DNA of 64,000 nt from Telopea speciosissima (GCF_018873765.1 NC_057925.1:19169568-19233567), one strand, 5' to 3'; shown: positions 21,911 to 34,114, counted from the first letter of the stretch. Made by a program: numbers and translations. The notes: generated from the letters alone by a model not told the origin.

Positions 21911-22360
21911 CTTCTTCGGGATAAGGGAGGTGAATTAAATTTTGGAATCGCCACACAGATTTTTAGGGTCTAGGACCTACAAAAGAAAAGTTAATTCCTT
22001 GACAGCCCATTGGGGACTAATCAGTCCATCGGTCTGGGTACGGGTCATATTACATTCTACGGAAGGTATTAGGCACCCTAGTCTATCTAGTTAAATCGAT
22101 CTTCCTGTTACTTGGCTAAATTAATGACGTAACATGCATAGGAATAAAACTAAAGCACAACAAAGAATGAAGTACAAGGAAAATGGGTTTAGAACGCACA
22201 TACCCGGAGGTTTGTCTGTAAGACAACGGTTAGTATACATAAAAGTAAAATAAAAGACTTTACCAAGAAAAAGTAAAATAAAAAGGAAGTTGAAAAAAAC
22301 ATACCTGAAATGTTTGGCTATATAGTTAGTATACATAATGTAAACAAGCAATATACAAAA
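21911..22360 (-). mobile_element. LTR-retrotransposon-derived DNA hosting the MULE nest
   Basis: GGAATCGCCACACAG...TTTTTAGGGTC...GGAAGGTATTAGGCACCC resembles conserved sequence just inside the LTR of plant Tat/Ogre-type gypsy elements. The same host sequence probably continues at 32218-32930, past the MULE at 22370-32208. Recognised from memory of the motif only; strand uncertain. Confidence 0.4.
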
Positions 22361-22592
22361 TAGAAATAAGAGTAAACATCTTGTTCACCCCCTGAGGTTT
22401 GTTGACCTGTCATGTAGCCCCTAAGATTTTTAAAATCTTACTTAAAGACCCATAAACCTCACGGTATTAGAAAGGTGTTAGTGTAACAATGTAAAAGACC
22501 AAAATAACCTTTGTACATCTTTTATAAAGTAGCCAAAATTAAAATTACATTTACACCCTTATTGCATCTCCAACCTTGAAATAAGTACTTGA

Positions 22593-22790
<198 letters not shown>

Positions 22791-22846
22791 TAGATTCCAC
22801 CTTCTTTAATGTTCCTTTTATCTTTTTGTGGATTTAATTGTTTAAA

Positions 22847-24179
22847 GGGAAAATTTCCTAGATCTACTAGACCAAAAAAAGATTTACAAAACCAGTAGTT
22901 GTAAATTATGTTTTACATTTATAAGTTACTTGATTTAAAAAAATTTACCAAACCCCCCATGTGAGTTAAAGAAGTTAAATGAATAACCCAAAATGCCCCC
23001 AAATCCTTCTCTCTCCTTCTTCTTCTCCAGTTGAACCAACCACTCTCTCTGCAACCACTCCCTTGATCCCCCTCCCCTGCAATCCCGGCCCACCCTTCGT
23101 GCAAACCCGCCCTGTACCACCACCTCCACTGCCAGACTTCAATGGATGCTGGAAAGATTTTGTACCATTAAGTTGTAGAGGGTGAAATCTTGGCTTAGGA
23201 ACTGAGTTTAATGTAGGCGTGAATGGCGAGGACAAGTTCTGCGAGGGCTTATCTTGCCCAGATATCTGTTTCATAGTCCGTGTTAATTTTATAGAATGTG
23301 AAACTCAAAACAGAATACAGAGGCCTTATGTATATATATATCACCGAAAATGAGAATCCTAACACAACCAGGAAACAAAAACCATTTCTTCACTAACCCT
23401 TTAGTTTGAAATCACTCTTTTGCCAAGTTGCAGGAAAAAAAAAATAATAATAATTTATAAATTTGAAGCAACAAGAACGCACCGCAAATTTCAGTGTCCT
23501 GTTGTAGAGAGTGGCAAGGCCAGAGAAAAGCCGGACAGCATAATCTGCTACCTCCTCAGTTTCATAATCTGCAAATGCATAGCCTTTGGGTCGATTGGTT
23601 TCATTGTCTCGAGGTATGTACAAATCGACTACCCACCGCACTTTAATAAGGATCTCATACAAGACCTTGTCAGAAACCTTCTCATCCAGGTTACCTATTA
23701 AAGATTCCACGTCAATGAAGCCAAATAGATGTCTATAGTGAATGAATGTCAATAAGCCAAACCTATGTATCGCAACTACAGTTGGAACAAAATGTGTATT
23801 AAAACAAAAGGGGCGAGAGAGAGGCAATTAGAGAATTCAAAGTAAAACACGAAGATGAAATCTTAGGGGTGGCTGGCGGTGGAGGTGGTGGTACAGGGCG
23901 GGTTTGCAAGGAGAAGGGTGGGGCGGGATTGCAGGAGAGGTGGATCAAGGGAGTGGTTGCAGGAGAGAGTAGTTGGTTCCATCCGAGAAGAAGAAGAAGG
24001 AGAGAGAGAAGGATGTTGGAGGCATTTTGGGTTATTCATTTAACTTCTTTTACTCACATGGGAGTTTGGTAAATCTTTTTAAATCAAGTAACTTATAAAT
24101 GTAAAATATAATTTACAGTACAGATTTTGTAAATCTTTTTTTAATCTAGTAGATCTAGGAAATTCCCCCAAAATTCCCT
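22847..24179. mobile_element. MULE-B: Pack-MULE carrying an RBM7-like gene fragment
   Basis: Long inverted repeats at 22847-23135 and 23873-24179 (about 290-307 bp) include GATTTACAAAA, AGTTACTTGATTTAAAAA and GCAAACCCGCCCTGTACCAC in inverse order. TTGTTTAAA flanks both sides (22838-22846 and 24180-24188), with a one-base offset at the right end. It sits inside MULE-A. The 737 bp between the arms hold an RRM gene fragment with one intron retained. Non-autonomous. Confidence 0.88.
23136..23705 (-). pseudogene. RBM7-like RRM protein gene fragment captured by MULE-B
   Basis: The exon at about 23705-23483 encodes most of an RRM: RNP2-like LIGNLDE, then VVDLYIPRD and RNP1 KGYAFADY, ending LYNRTLKFA at a donor GCG|GTGCG. 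After a 217-bp intron, acceptor GAAACAG precedes the exon from 23265 (ISGQDKPSQNLSSPFTPT), which runs into the TIR near 23136. The YETEEVADYAVRLFSG helix and the KFA-ISGQDK junction match my memory of the plant RBM7 homologue (Arabidopsis At4g10110 type). In animals RBM7 is an RNA-binding subunit of the nuclear exosome targeting complex. The N-terminus before RNP2 and the C-terminus are missing, so it is a fragment. Retained intron means capture was from DNA, not mRNA. Confidence 0.75.
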
Positions 24180-24439
24180 TTGTTTAAATATTTCACCCTC
24201 CTTCCTTCTCTCTCCTCCTCTATTCCAACACCGTCATATAAAAAAAACAATAAAACCTAAGTCCTTCTATCTTTAATTTTTAGGGTTTTGATCAATTCCG
24301 ATACGATTTAAATCTTTATTGTTCCATTTTTTCCTTTTCACTTCAGATTTGAAAGAGAATGCACGATTACAATAGTCATGGCAGGACTTAGGAGGGATGA
24401 GGCCCATTTTAAGCAGTGTTATTATTTTCTTGCTAATGG

Positions 24440-24440
<1 letters not shown>

Positions 24441-24482
<42 letters not shown>
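24441..24482. repeat. (CT)n(GT)n microsatellite
   Basis: About 13 CT units followed by about 8 GT units, in MULE-A sequence just left of the gypsy element. Confidence 0.92.
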
Positions 24483-24509
24483 AGTAAGCAATGGTTGACA
24501 TAGAGAAGC

Positions 24510-24932
24510 TGATATGACGATGCAAATACCAATTAACACAACAGAGTTAGTTGTGAATGCTCAAGATCCAGTTGTTAATAAACAGGGCCAGTTGGAACCA
24601 AGCCAGCAGAAGAGGGAGAGAAGTGTAAGAACCAAACGACCTCCAGCCTGGACCAAGGACCACGTGTTGCTGTAAGAGATTGAAGGACCACGTGTTGCTG
24701 TAAGAAATTGGTTAAAGACCACGTGTGTTGTAAGAGATTTGGTTAGAAATTCTGTTAGATTAGTTGTGTGGTTAAGAACTCTGTTACTTAGTTGCAAGAG
24801 GGACTGTATTCTTGAACTACGGTCTTGTTTGGCTTTAAATATACCTGATTACAGAGGAATAAAACAAGAAAAGATTCAACTTCTGTTCTTCCACTTTCTT
24901 CTTCGTTCTTCTTCCTTTCTCTCTTCATAACA
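24510..24932 (+). repeat. 5' LTR of the gypsy element
   Basis: 423 bp, TGATATGACG...TTCATAACA. It holds a TTTAAATATA box near 24835-24844, a plausible promoter element, and repeated CCACGTGT (G-box core) motifs at about 24660-24730. Confidence 0.93.
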
Positions 24933-25001
24933 AAATTGGTGCTTTCATTTCTTGCCTTCATGGCTACTTGACAGAAAACTGCCGGTCTTAATGACGCTTT
25001 C

Positions 25002-25804
25002 TTGCAATTTCAGAGGGATTCTGAGACATTCTGCCATGAAATTGATGCTCGAATGGATGGAGTTACTCAGACCATACTGGATCTCCAGGCTGCAATTGGG
25101 GCATTAACAACTACTGTTAAAGGTTTACCTGGATCTTCTGCGAGCACCATCTCTCCTTCACGCTTTGATGGACCAGTTCTTCCCACGCCAAGGTTTTTGA
25201 AGCTCGATGTGCCTCAGTTTGATGGCAGTGATGTGCAGAGCTGGATCTTTAAGATTCAACAATATTTTGATTTTCACCAAACCTCGGAGGAACAGAGATT
25301 ACCAATTGCTTCTTTCCATCTCGATGGCACTGCCTCAACTTGGTTCCAATGGATGAAGAACAGTGGCTTGATCTAGGGTTGGCAAGGGTTTTTGCAGGTG
25401 ATCGCAATGCGATTTGGTCCTTCTTTGTATGAGGATCATAAGGGGGCTCTGGTTCGTCTTCAACAGACCTCTACAGTGACTGCGTATCAGGATCAATTCG
25501 AAGCTCTCTCCAACAAAGTTACTGGCATTGCAGAACCCCTGCTCATCAGCATATTTACTTCGGGTTTGAAACCTGAATTAAAGAGGGATATACTCATTGC
25601 TCAACCTGTGTCATTGTTGCAGGCAATGAGTTTGGCAAAATTATATGAACAAAAATATCTGGAGGTCAGGTCTTGGTCTGCACCTGCCTCTTCCTTTACT
25701 GCTGGTATTCTTGGACCCTCTCCTACATCTACAGCCGCTAAGCCTCATCAGGTAACCCCTAATACCACTAACCCTTTTAGAATCGTGAGCTCTCGTCTAC
25801 TGAA
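25002..25804 (+). pseudogene. gypsy gag (broken)
   Basis: Retrotrans_gag-type capsid: LDVPQFDGSDVQSWIFKIQQ near residue 67, then FHLDGTASTWFQW. An in-frame TAG at 25374-25376 stands where a sense codon is expected just before GWQGFLQ. The frame resumes (25392-25805) with MRFGPSLYEDHKGAL and continues to a stop at 25806-25808, overlapping a frame change into the zinc knuckle. The leader from 24933 is short. Confidence 0.9.
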
Positions 25805-28800
25805 ATGAATGCACGGAGGGTAAAAGGTCTCTGTTATAACTGTGATGAAAAGTATGTTAGGGGGCATAAATGCAAGACCAGGTTCTTGCCTTTAATTAGT
25901 GACCCACAGGACATGGAGGAAGTAGACTTTACAGATCCCATTGAAGATACCCAGTTGGAGTCTACTGTGTTACATGAGATTAGTATGCATGCCTTAGCTA
26001 GTCACCTCAATCCTCGCACTATTCGCTTGAAAGGTACTTTGGTTGAGCATCACCTTCAACTTCTAATCGACAGTGGCAGCACTCATAATTTCATCAAGGA
26101 GAGTGTGGCTAATGAACTGAGATTGACCATTACCCCTTGTAAACAGTTCAAGGTGTTTGTAGGGAATGGGAAATTTTTGGTCTGTAAACAACAATGTAAG
26201 GTTGTTTCACTACAGCTACAGGGGCATAACTTCCAGTTTGACCTTTTTGTCTTACCCATTGATGGCACAGATATTGTTCTAGGTATTCAATGGTTAGAAC
26301 TCCTGGGCCCTGTCCTCACTGATTACAAACTACTGACTATGGATTTCGAGTATGAAGGAGTAAAAGTGCATTTGGTAGGGGAACCCTTCCTGAATGCAGA
26401 ACCCCTACAGTTGAAGGCATTAAGGAGATTAGCTTCTTATGATGGCATTGCTATTGTTTTTCAATTAACTGTAATCATTGATGATAAAGATATGCAACCT
26501 GCTGTCCACCCTTCTATACAATCAGTTTTACTTGAGTATGATCAAGTTTTTCAAAATCCCGAAGGTCTTCCCCCTTGTCGGCCTACTGACCACCACATTC
26601 CCATTCGAAATGGCGCTCAACCAGTGAATGTCAGACCCTACAAATATCCCCACTTTCAGAAAAGTGAAATTGAAAAATTGGTTACCGAGATGTTAGACCA
26701 AGGCATTATCAAAACCAGCACAAGTCCTTATTCTTCTCCGGTTCTTCTTGTAGAAAAAAAAGATGGGAGCTGGAGGTTTTGCATTGACTACAGAGCCTTA
26801 AATACAATCACCATTCGGGATAGGTTCCCTATTCCAACAGTAGAAGAACTAATGGATGAGTTATATGGGGCATCTATAGTTTCCAAGCTAGATCTACGGT
26901 CCGGTTACCACCAAATTAGGGTGCATGAGCCGGATATTCACAAGACAGCTTTCCAAACTCACGAGGGGCACTATGAGTTTGTCGTCATGCCTTTTGGGTT
27001 GACCAACGCTTCCTCTACTTTTCAAGCAGTCATGAATCAAATTTTCAGACCCTTTCTAAGGCGATTTGTGATAGTGTTTTTTGATGACATCTTAGTTTAT
27101 AGCCGCAGTATATCGGAGCATGTGCATCACTTACAATTGGTATTACAATGCCTTCAGTCCAATCACTTAAATGCTAAGCTCAACAAATGCGTATTCAGTC
27201 AGTCCTCTGTTGATTACCTCGGACACATTGTGTCACGACAAGGAGTACAGGTTGATGACAGAAAAATCCAAGCCATGATTGTGTGGCCTCGTCCCCACAA
27301 TCTGAAACAGTTGCGAGGATTTTTAGGCCTCACGGGTTACTACCGAAAATTTGTTAAGCAATATGCTTCAATTGCTGCCCCTTTGACAAACCTGCTCAAG
27401 AAAGATACCTTTACTTGGTCTGAGCAAGCCCAATAAGCCTTTGAAGCACTGAAACAAGCCATGACTTCAGCTCCGGTGCTAGCCTTACCCAACTTTTCGA
27501 AGGATTTTGTGGTTGAAACTAATGCATCCGGCGTGGGAGTGGGGGCTGTACTTAGTCAAGAAGGTCACCCTCTTGCATATTATAGCAAGAAAATGTCCTC
27601 ACAAATGCAAGGTTCTTCCACATATTTTAGAGAGTTGTTTGCTATTACTGCAGTAGTAGGCAAGTGGAGACATTACCTATTGGGCAAAAGGTTCATTATC
27701 TTGACCGATCATAGAAGCCTCAAAGACTTAATGACTCAAGTGGTACAAACACCAGAACAGCATCACTATCTCAGTAAGCTCATGGGATATTGCTACCAAA
27801 TTGTGTACAGGCCAGGGAAAGAGAACGATGCAGCTGATGCCCTGTCCAAAGTACCTATAGCACAATCCAACACTCAAACTAGTGATGCAAAACGGGTGGA
27901 GTTTTTCCTTACTCTATCGACTACACAGTTTGATATTACACGAGAATTAGTAGCTGAGAACTCACAGAGTCCTGAGTTACAACACTTACACTCCCTATGG
28001 AACCAGGGTTTCCTTCGACCTGAAGGATATCATGTCAGGGGCGGCTTACTCTACTATAAGGACAGAATAGTCATCAGCTCCAATTCTGTCCTTAAGGGGT
28101 TGATATTGACTGAATTCCACTCTAGTCCTTTGGGGGGGCATGCAGGCATCTTGAGGACCTTTAAGAGAGTTGTTGGAAGCTTCTATTGGAAGGCTATGAG
28201 AAAGGATATCACCATTTTTGTGCAGCAGTGTACTGTTTGTCAAGTGACTAAGGCATTGACAACAAAACCAGCTGGTCTACTTCAACCTTTACCTATTCCC
28301 CAACAGGTTTGGGAAGACATCTCCCTTGATTTCATAACTAGGTTGCCCGAATCACATGGTTACTCTGTGATTCTGGTCGTAGTGGATCGCCTCACTAAAT
28401 CTGCTCATTTTGGATCCTTATCTGCTTCATATACAGCTACTAAGGTGGCTAATCTCTTTGTCAGCATGGTAGTTAAATTACATGGGTTTCCTAAATCAAT
28501 GGTGTCTGACAGGGATGCAATTTTTCTAAGTCAGTTTTGGCAACAGTTGTTTAAGTTGAGTGGTACTACTCTCCACAGAAGCACTGCATATCACCCACAA
28601 TCAGATGGGCAGACTGAAGCTCTTAGCAAATGCTTGGAGCAATACCTTAGATGTTTTGTGCATGAGAAACCTGTGCAATGGTTCAAGTATTTGAGTTGGG
28701 CAGAACTTTGGTATAACACTTCCTTTCATACAGCAATTGGTATGACCCCATTCCAAGCCCTATATGGCCGACTTCCTCCTGCACTACATGATTATATTTC

Positions 28801-29491
28801 CGGCTCTAGTAGGCTTGAGGCTTTGGACCATGACTTGACTGATAGGACTGCCATTCTTCAAGAGCTGAAGCAGAACTTACTAAAAGCGCAAGCAACCATG
28901 AAGAAAGCTGCTGATACACATTGTAGGGACCTGACATTTAAAGAGGGGGATTTGGTGTTACTCAAATTACAACCCTATAGACAGTTATCGCTGGCTTTGA
29001 GGAGCAACCATAAGCTTGGTAGACGATTCTATGGGCCATTTCAAGTACTTAAGAGAATTGGAACCGTGGCTTATCAATTAGAACTGCCTACCTATAGTAA
29101 AATACATCCTGTATTTCACATTTCCATGCTCAAACCCTTTCTGGGAACTATGCCTAAAGAGGGTACCAGCTCCCTACCTAAGCTGAGTTTCAATCAACAA
29201 CCAATTCACCTACCAATTGTTGTGTTGGCTACCTGACAAGTCATCCGCAGTGGCAGATTGATTCCCCAGGTTCTGGTCCAGTGGGAGGATTTGCCTTTGG
29301 AAGATGCATCCTGGGAGGACTATGAGCATTTTCTTTCCAGGTTTCCTACTATCAACCTTGAGGGCAAGGTTGCTTTTGATGGGTTAGGGAATGATATGAC
29401 GATGCAAATACCAATTAACACAACAGAGTTAGTTGTGAATGCTCAAGATCCAGTTGTTAATAAACAGGGCCAGTTGGAACCAAGCCAGTAG
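25805..29491 (+). pseudogene. gypsy pol with chromodomain (broken)
   Basis: The frame opens with a nucleocapsid knuckle (CYNCDEKYVRGHKC). Protease LLIDSGSTHNFI has its Asp at 26069. RT runs from about 26640, with the catalytic FFDDILVYS near 27076-27102. RNase H has VETNASGVGVGAVL, where the family has ETDASG, so a catalytic Asp is Asn. The integrase HHCC domain is near 28110-28250 and the DDE core follows, with DFITRLP, VSDRDAIF and QSDGQTEAL visible. A chromodomain-like VLVQWEDLPLEDASWED lies near 29271-29321. In-frame stops TAA (27434) and TGA (29234) break it without changing frame. CAA to TAA and CGA to TGA fit C-to-T decay. Confidence 0.95.
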
Positions 29492-29814
29492 AAGAGGGAG
29501 AGAAGTGTAAGAACCAAACGAACTCCAGCCTGGACCAAGGACCACGTGTTGCTATAAGAGATTGAAGGACCACCTGTTGCTGTAAGAAATTGGTTAAAGA
29601 CCACGTGTGTTGTAAGGGATTTGGTTAGAAATTCTGTTAGATTAGTTGTGTGGTTAGGAACTCTGTTACTTAGTTGCAAGAGGGACTGTATTCTTGAACT
29701 ATGGTCTTGTTTGGCTTTAAATATACCTGATTACAGAGGAATAAAACAAGAAAAGATTCAACTTCTGTTCTTTCACTTTCTTCTTCGTTCTTCTTCCTTT
29801 CTCTCTTCATAACA
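29392..29814 (+). repeat. 3' LTR of the gypsy element
   Basis: Same length as the 5' LTR. The eight substitutions seen include loss of one CACGTG (ACCACCTG) relative to the 5' copy. Confidence 0.93.
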
Positions 29815-30130
29815 GAAGTGCATGTAACAGTGGTGGAAGTGGTAGTGGCTAATAGTCTGTGTGGATGCCATGGACGCAAGAAGTGTTCGGTCACACTGAA
29901 TTTCTGTCCAGTGGTGATTGCAGATTTGGGGCATGGAAGCATGATATCTGCAACTTTCATGGGTATACAAATACTGGAGATGGGTCCTTGTAATGCTACT
30001 AATACAAGCGAAATGAACCCTAAAAGCATCAGCTCTGCAACCACCCATCACAAACCATATCAGTATGAAAGAACCTTTTGTAATTTATGCAAAATCAAGA
30101 AATCATACCTGATTTAAGTTTCTCCACTGT
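29815..30130 (-). pseudogene. MLO-like gene fragment captured by MULE-A
   Basis: On the minus strand a small exon ends at 30109 (VEKLKS, donor CAG|GTATG). After a 74-bp intron with acceptor TTGCAG, an exon from 30034 begins ELMLLGFISLVLV and continues ISSICIP, a short luminal stretch with ADIMLPCP, then HRLLATTT. The sequence V-E-K-x-K-x-E-L-M-L-L-G-F-I-S-L, followed by I-C-I-P and L-P-C, is the second transmembrane segment and first extracytosolic loop of plant MLO proteins. These are seven-helix calmodulin-binding membrane proteins of which some are powdery mildew susceptibility factors. The exon is cut at 29815-29819 by the gypsy element, and the remaining MLO exons are absent. It cannot make an MLO protein. 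Confidence 0.75.
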
Positions 30131-30373
30131 TAATTTGAGTTGGCAGTTGGCGATGGGCAGGGTGTGTGATGTGCAGGGGCAAAGACGGTGCTGCCCAAGG
30201 CGATGAGGTGTCGGGGCTAGCGGGTTGGGGATAAAGGACAGAGGGGGTGGAGATTAAAATCCTCTGCAATAACCGCAAGATAAAGGCACTGTTTAGGAGT
30301 TTTTCCCAAGTGATGGTGGGTAGTCGAAGGATTAAGGAGTGATTCAGGGCAAAGGTTACCTTCGATTAAAGAA

Positions 30374-31889
30374 GGGTTAAACACATACCCTTAAAATGTA
30401 CCCAATATTTCTCATGTACCCCTAAGGTTTGGATAAATTCACACGCATCCCTTGAAAATTTTACATACACCCCTTATTTTTCAACCTAAAACTATTTAAA
30501 TCCACGCCGTTAAATTCAGGCGTTAAATACTAACGGATCTGAAATTGAAAAATATAATGTACAATTATACCCTTGCTGTGACATAATTACCACAATGCCC
30601 TTATGAGAAGATATATCCATTCTCGTCCATTTTTGCGCATAGGAAGAACGAGGAAGGACCAAATGCCGTCATCTTCTCCAAATAGAATTTGACAGTGAAG
30701 TTGGGTCTCCCAGAGCCGGAGAAGAACAATTGCTGCACCCATTTCATTCTTTTCTTCTTCTTCTTCACCGATCGAAACCGCCATCACCAGCTCCACCTTC
30801 CTTCCACTATAGCCCTAACCGCTACCCAAACCAGGAAAATAGCTTAGATTCAACAAAATCCATCTGCAATCCGACCAAAACCCATTTTCCCCATTTCTAA
30901 TCTCCATCGCCCGGATTCCATACCTCTTCCTCTCTCTTTCTTCGTCCCATCTCCATCGCCATTAACCAAAAATTCCATCATCACTTTGATCTTACCACTT
31001 TCCAAAACCCACTTACCGAACCCTCTCTTCTTCTCCATTTCTATTCATCTATCATGTCTAGTTTCAGGTAGTTCTCTCACAATCCACGCAAGCAATGGAC
31101 ACCAGATTTCACATGTTGGGTCACCCTTGGGGTGGGTAATAGCACACCAAATCTGGAGATGAAAGAGATAGGGATGAGGGAGATGGATCAAATCTCTCTC
31201 AGTTCTGTTGGTTTGTTAGTAGAAGGGTAGGGATAGAAAACAGAAAAGAAAAAAAATAACAGGAAGGAAGAACAGAATAGCTAAAAGGAACAGGGAAGAA
31301 GAATAAGAGAATAGAGAAGGGAAGATTGCACCTGAGATGGGGACGAAACCAGAGGAGGATGGGTAGCAACCGTCAACCAACTCCGGCAAGCAGAACACGA
31401 AAGTAACCCAAACCGTGAGCAATCTCAATCCCCAGAAACGAAAAATGATTTTAGTTCATATTAATTTCAACTAAAACCCTAGATTTAGCATCAAATTTTA
31501 GAATGGAGAAGGGATTTCAGAGTTCCTGTTGCACTTTTTTTTTTTTCCTTGTTGATGATGATGATGCTCTTTCTAAATAGCATTGTTACTGTGGGTGATT
31601 GGATAATTTTAGGGTTTGATTGTAGAAGAAGAAGATGATTTGGAGAAGATGCGGGTTGGGAAAAAATGTCTTTTAAAATTACAACAGGGTGATTAGAAGA
31701 AAGGATGGTTTGGCCAATAAAAAAAATTAAAGTTTAACGTCTGATATTAACGTCGTGGATTTAAATGGCATTAGGTCGAAAAGTAAGGGGTGTACGTGGA
31801 ATTCTCAAGGGGTGCGTGTAGAATTGTCATAACCTTAGTGGTGCATGAGGAATATTGGGTACATTTTAGGGGGTATGTGTATTTAACCC
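30374..31889. mobile_element. MULE-C: Mutator-like element nested in MULE-A
   Basis: TIRs start GGGTTAAA and pair over about 165 bp (AAAATGTACCCAATATT, CACGCA..CCTTGA, TTTAAATCCACG in inverse order). A perfect 9-bp TSD ATTAAAGAA lies at 30365-30373 and 31890-31898. It is 1,516 bp. The interior has C/T-rich sequence resembling gene leader regions and, on the minus strand near 31330-31420, a hydrophobic peptide followed by PELVDGCYPSSSGFVPISG. I cannot identify the captured source. Confidence 0.88.
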
Positions 31890-32217
31890 ATTAAAGAATG
31901 AGATTTCAGCAATGGCGGTAATGGCTACCTTCACAAAGCAATGGCTACTGTAGTAGAGGATGAAGGAGACCAAAGGAGTAAAGAAGAGGATAGAGAAAAG
32001 AAGAGGATGGCTACTCAAACACGATTTAGGAGATAAGGGTATTTTGGCCATTTACAAATTTATGGCCTTCTGACATCATCACTTAACCTGTTTACTCTAA
32101 CGGACTGGGTATTCCGCTAGTCCCAGGGGTTTGTAAGTAAGGTTTTAAAAAACTTGGGGGCTACATGATAGGTCAACAAACATCAGGGGGTGTACAAGAT
32201 GTTTACTCTAGAAATAA

Positions 32218-32960
32218 ACAACATATAAAGAAACAAATCCTAAATATGCAAGGCTTAAACTAGGATGCATTGATGAATGGTAAATCAAGGGGATACCTAA
32301 TGCAAAGATGCCAAGACAACATGGCAAACCCTAAATAACATAGTTAAAATGGGGAAAAACATGCATGAGAATCTATACATGCTAGTAAGTCACCTTGCAA
32401 ACCCTAAATATCAGTGTTAGGCCTTGCTTTGTCTTCTTCGTTCAAGGATAATCTCTAGTGACACACTAGTATGGCTTCGCCCTCTCTCTCTCTCTCTCTT
32501 GAGGGACTTTAATACCTTGGGGAATTTCCTTTTGCGACTTTAATTTCTTGGGAAGGTTTCTCTCCCTTATATGGCTTTAATGCCTTGGGAGGTTTCCTCA
32601 CTGCCTTAGGGTACCGAGGGACTGCTCATGAAAGAAGGGGATTATACGAACGCAAGGAAAACACCAAGAATGGCCAATATCTCCAAAAAATGGGCTCTAT
32701 TGGCCTAAAAACTCATGCTTGGAATGAGGAAGAGGGTCCCATATTTATAGGAGACCAAATGAGAGGCAAGGAGCAAAAGGAGTGATCCATAGATCCAAAA
32801 TTGATCTATGGATTTGTTCAGCAGATCACTTTTGGGTCCGTGTACTTCCTCGGAAGTGATCCATGATCCCTGTTGCGTAATACTAAGTGCCTCACACCAA
32901 AATCTTCTGTTCGATCTGTTGGAGGTTATGATGGGTGAGTTTTAGTGGTCTTAGTATAGG
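32218..32960. other. Host flank to the right of MULE-A
   Basis: Probably continues the LTR-retrotransposon-like DNA of 21911-22360. A CATATTTATAGGAG box at about 32738 followed by purine-rich sequence would fit an LTR promoter. It holds a short (CT)n at about 32483-32500. No gene seen. Confidence 0.35.
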
Positions 32961-32999
32961 ATAAGTCCTTCTTGAGAGAGGTGCGAATGTCGGTCATCG

Positions 33000-34114
33000 T
33001 TTTGTTGTTGTCATCGTTGGGTATGACAAAATCCAGTGTCTACATCTATATACTACCCAAGTACATCATTCCTATTGGTCATAGTGGGTCATCAACCAAG
33101 TTGAGCATGGCGCAATATCATAGAAGGATAGAAAAACCTACAATCCGGGCTTTGTTGGCATATTGGAGTTGGAGAGGAGATTTATATTTGGCATAATAGG
33201 TGGGTTCCTACAGTTGTGGGTTTTAGAATCAAAACCCCACACCCTGAAGATGCTTCTATTACCAGAGTTACACAACTCATAAACAAAGGAAACCGAGTCT
33301 GGCGGTGTGATATCTTGGAAGATCTCTTTGATCCATATGATATTACGGAAATTCTAAAGATAAATCTATCGTTATTTGCACAAGAGGTTAGACTTGAAAG
33401 GAATGCAAAGAATGGAGTCTTCTCGGTCAAAAGTGCTTATCACATTCTCTCCAATCTACTAGTAGATAAGGAGTTATCAAAGGCATATCAAGAATTTCAA
33501 AATGCAAACTAAAAAGGGCATACCCAGTGCACGAGGCTCCTATCACTACGTGGTCTGAGGAGGGTCACAATGTATGCAGCCTTGCCCCTGCTTTCACAGA
33601 GAGACTGTTTCTGGAGATAAGAAATCTGAAATGTCTCTAGTGATAACCAAGGGATGACCACAACCCCTGGCTGGAGTGTGCCATCATCAGAGTTCGTCAA
33701 AATCAATTGTGATGCAAGTTTGATTCTTAGTACAAATAGAGGTGGTCTTTGGTTCATTTGTCGTGATCATTTTGGTCATCCACTTTTTGCAATTTCTAGT
33801 CTAGCCACTTTCAACAATCCAACAGTGGGTGAAAATCTGATCGGCATTGCTAGCATTGATCTCTGAGGGCTATGAGAAACTGATAGTTGAATCTGATAAC
33901 AAGGATATGATTTTTTATCTTTAGTGGGGTTCTACATCTTCTTCTTTGCAGATTAGATCCATCTTGGGGGATATTATTAGGGAGATTAACAGCTTTGCTG
34001 ACTCCCAAACTAAGAGGGCACTGTTGGTGACATGTAAGGCGATGTGTTCTACTCATTCCATGAATGACTCGCGTTAATAATGAATAAAGACTACTTCTAC
34101 CCAAAAAAAAAAAA
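33000..34114 (+). pseudogene. L1 LINE 3' fragment (zf-RVT and RNase H remnants)
   Basis: 33216-33512 encodes the region between RT and RNase H in plant L1 ORF2: W-R-C-D-I-L-x-x-L-F, then KNGVFSVKSAYHIL, the zf-RVT signature. A later frame (33654-33866) begins the RNase H domain (VKINCDAS, with the first catalytic Asp). After a break LIVESDNKDMI follows (second strand with Asp). An A run at 34101-34114 is the 3' tail. Stops and frame changes separate the parts. It is 5'-truncated. Confidence 0.75.

Larger units (their letters stand above)
24510..29814 (+). mobile_element. Ty3/gypsy chromovirus, recently inserted but defective
   Basis: Two 423-bp LTRs (24510-24932, 29392-29814) start TG and end CA. 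The order gag, protease, RT, RNase H, integrase, chromodomain is that of Ty3/gypsy chromoviruses. Flanks are GAAGC (24505-24509) and GAAGT (29815-29819), a 4-of-5 TSD. Sequence just after the 5' LTR, TTGGTGCTTTCATT, sits where the primer binding site belongs. I count eight differences between the LTRs, about 98 percent identity, which indicates a fairly young insertion. It landed in the MLO-like exon remnant carried by MULE-A. Confidence 0.95.
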
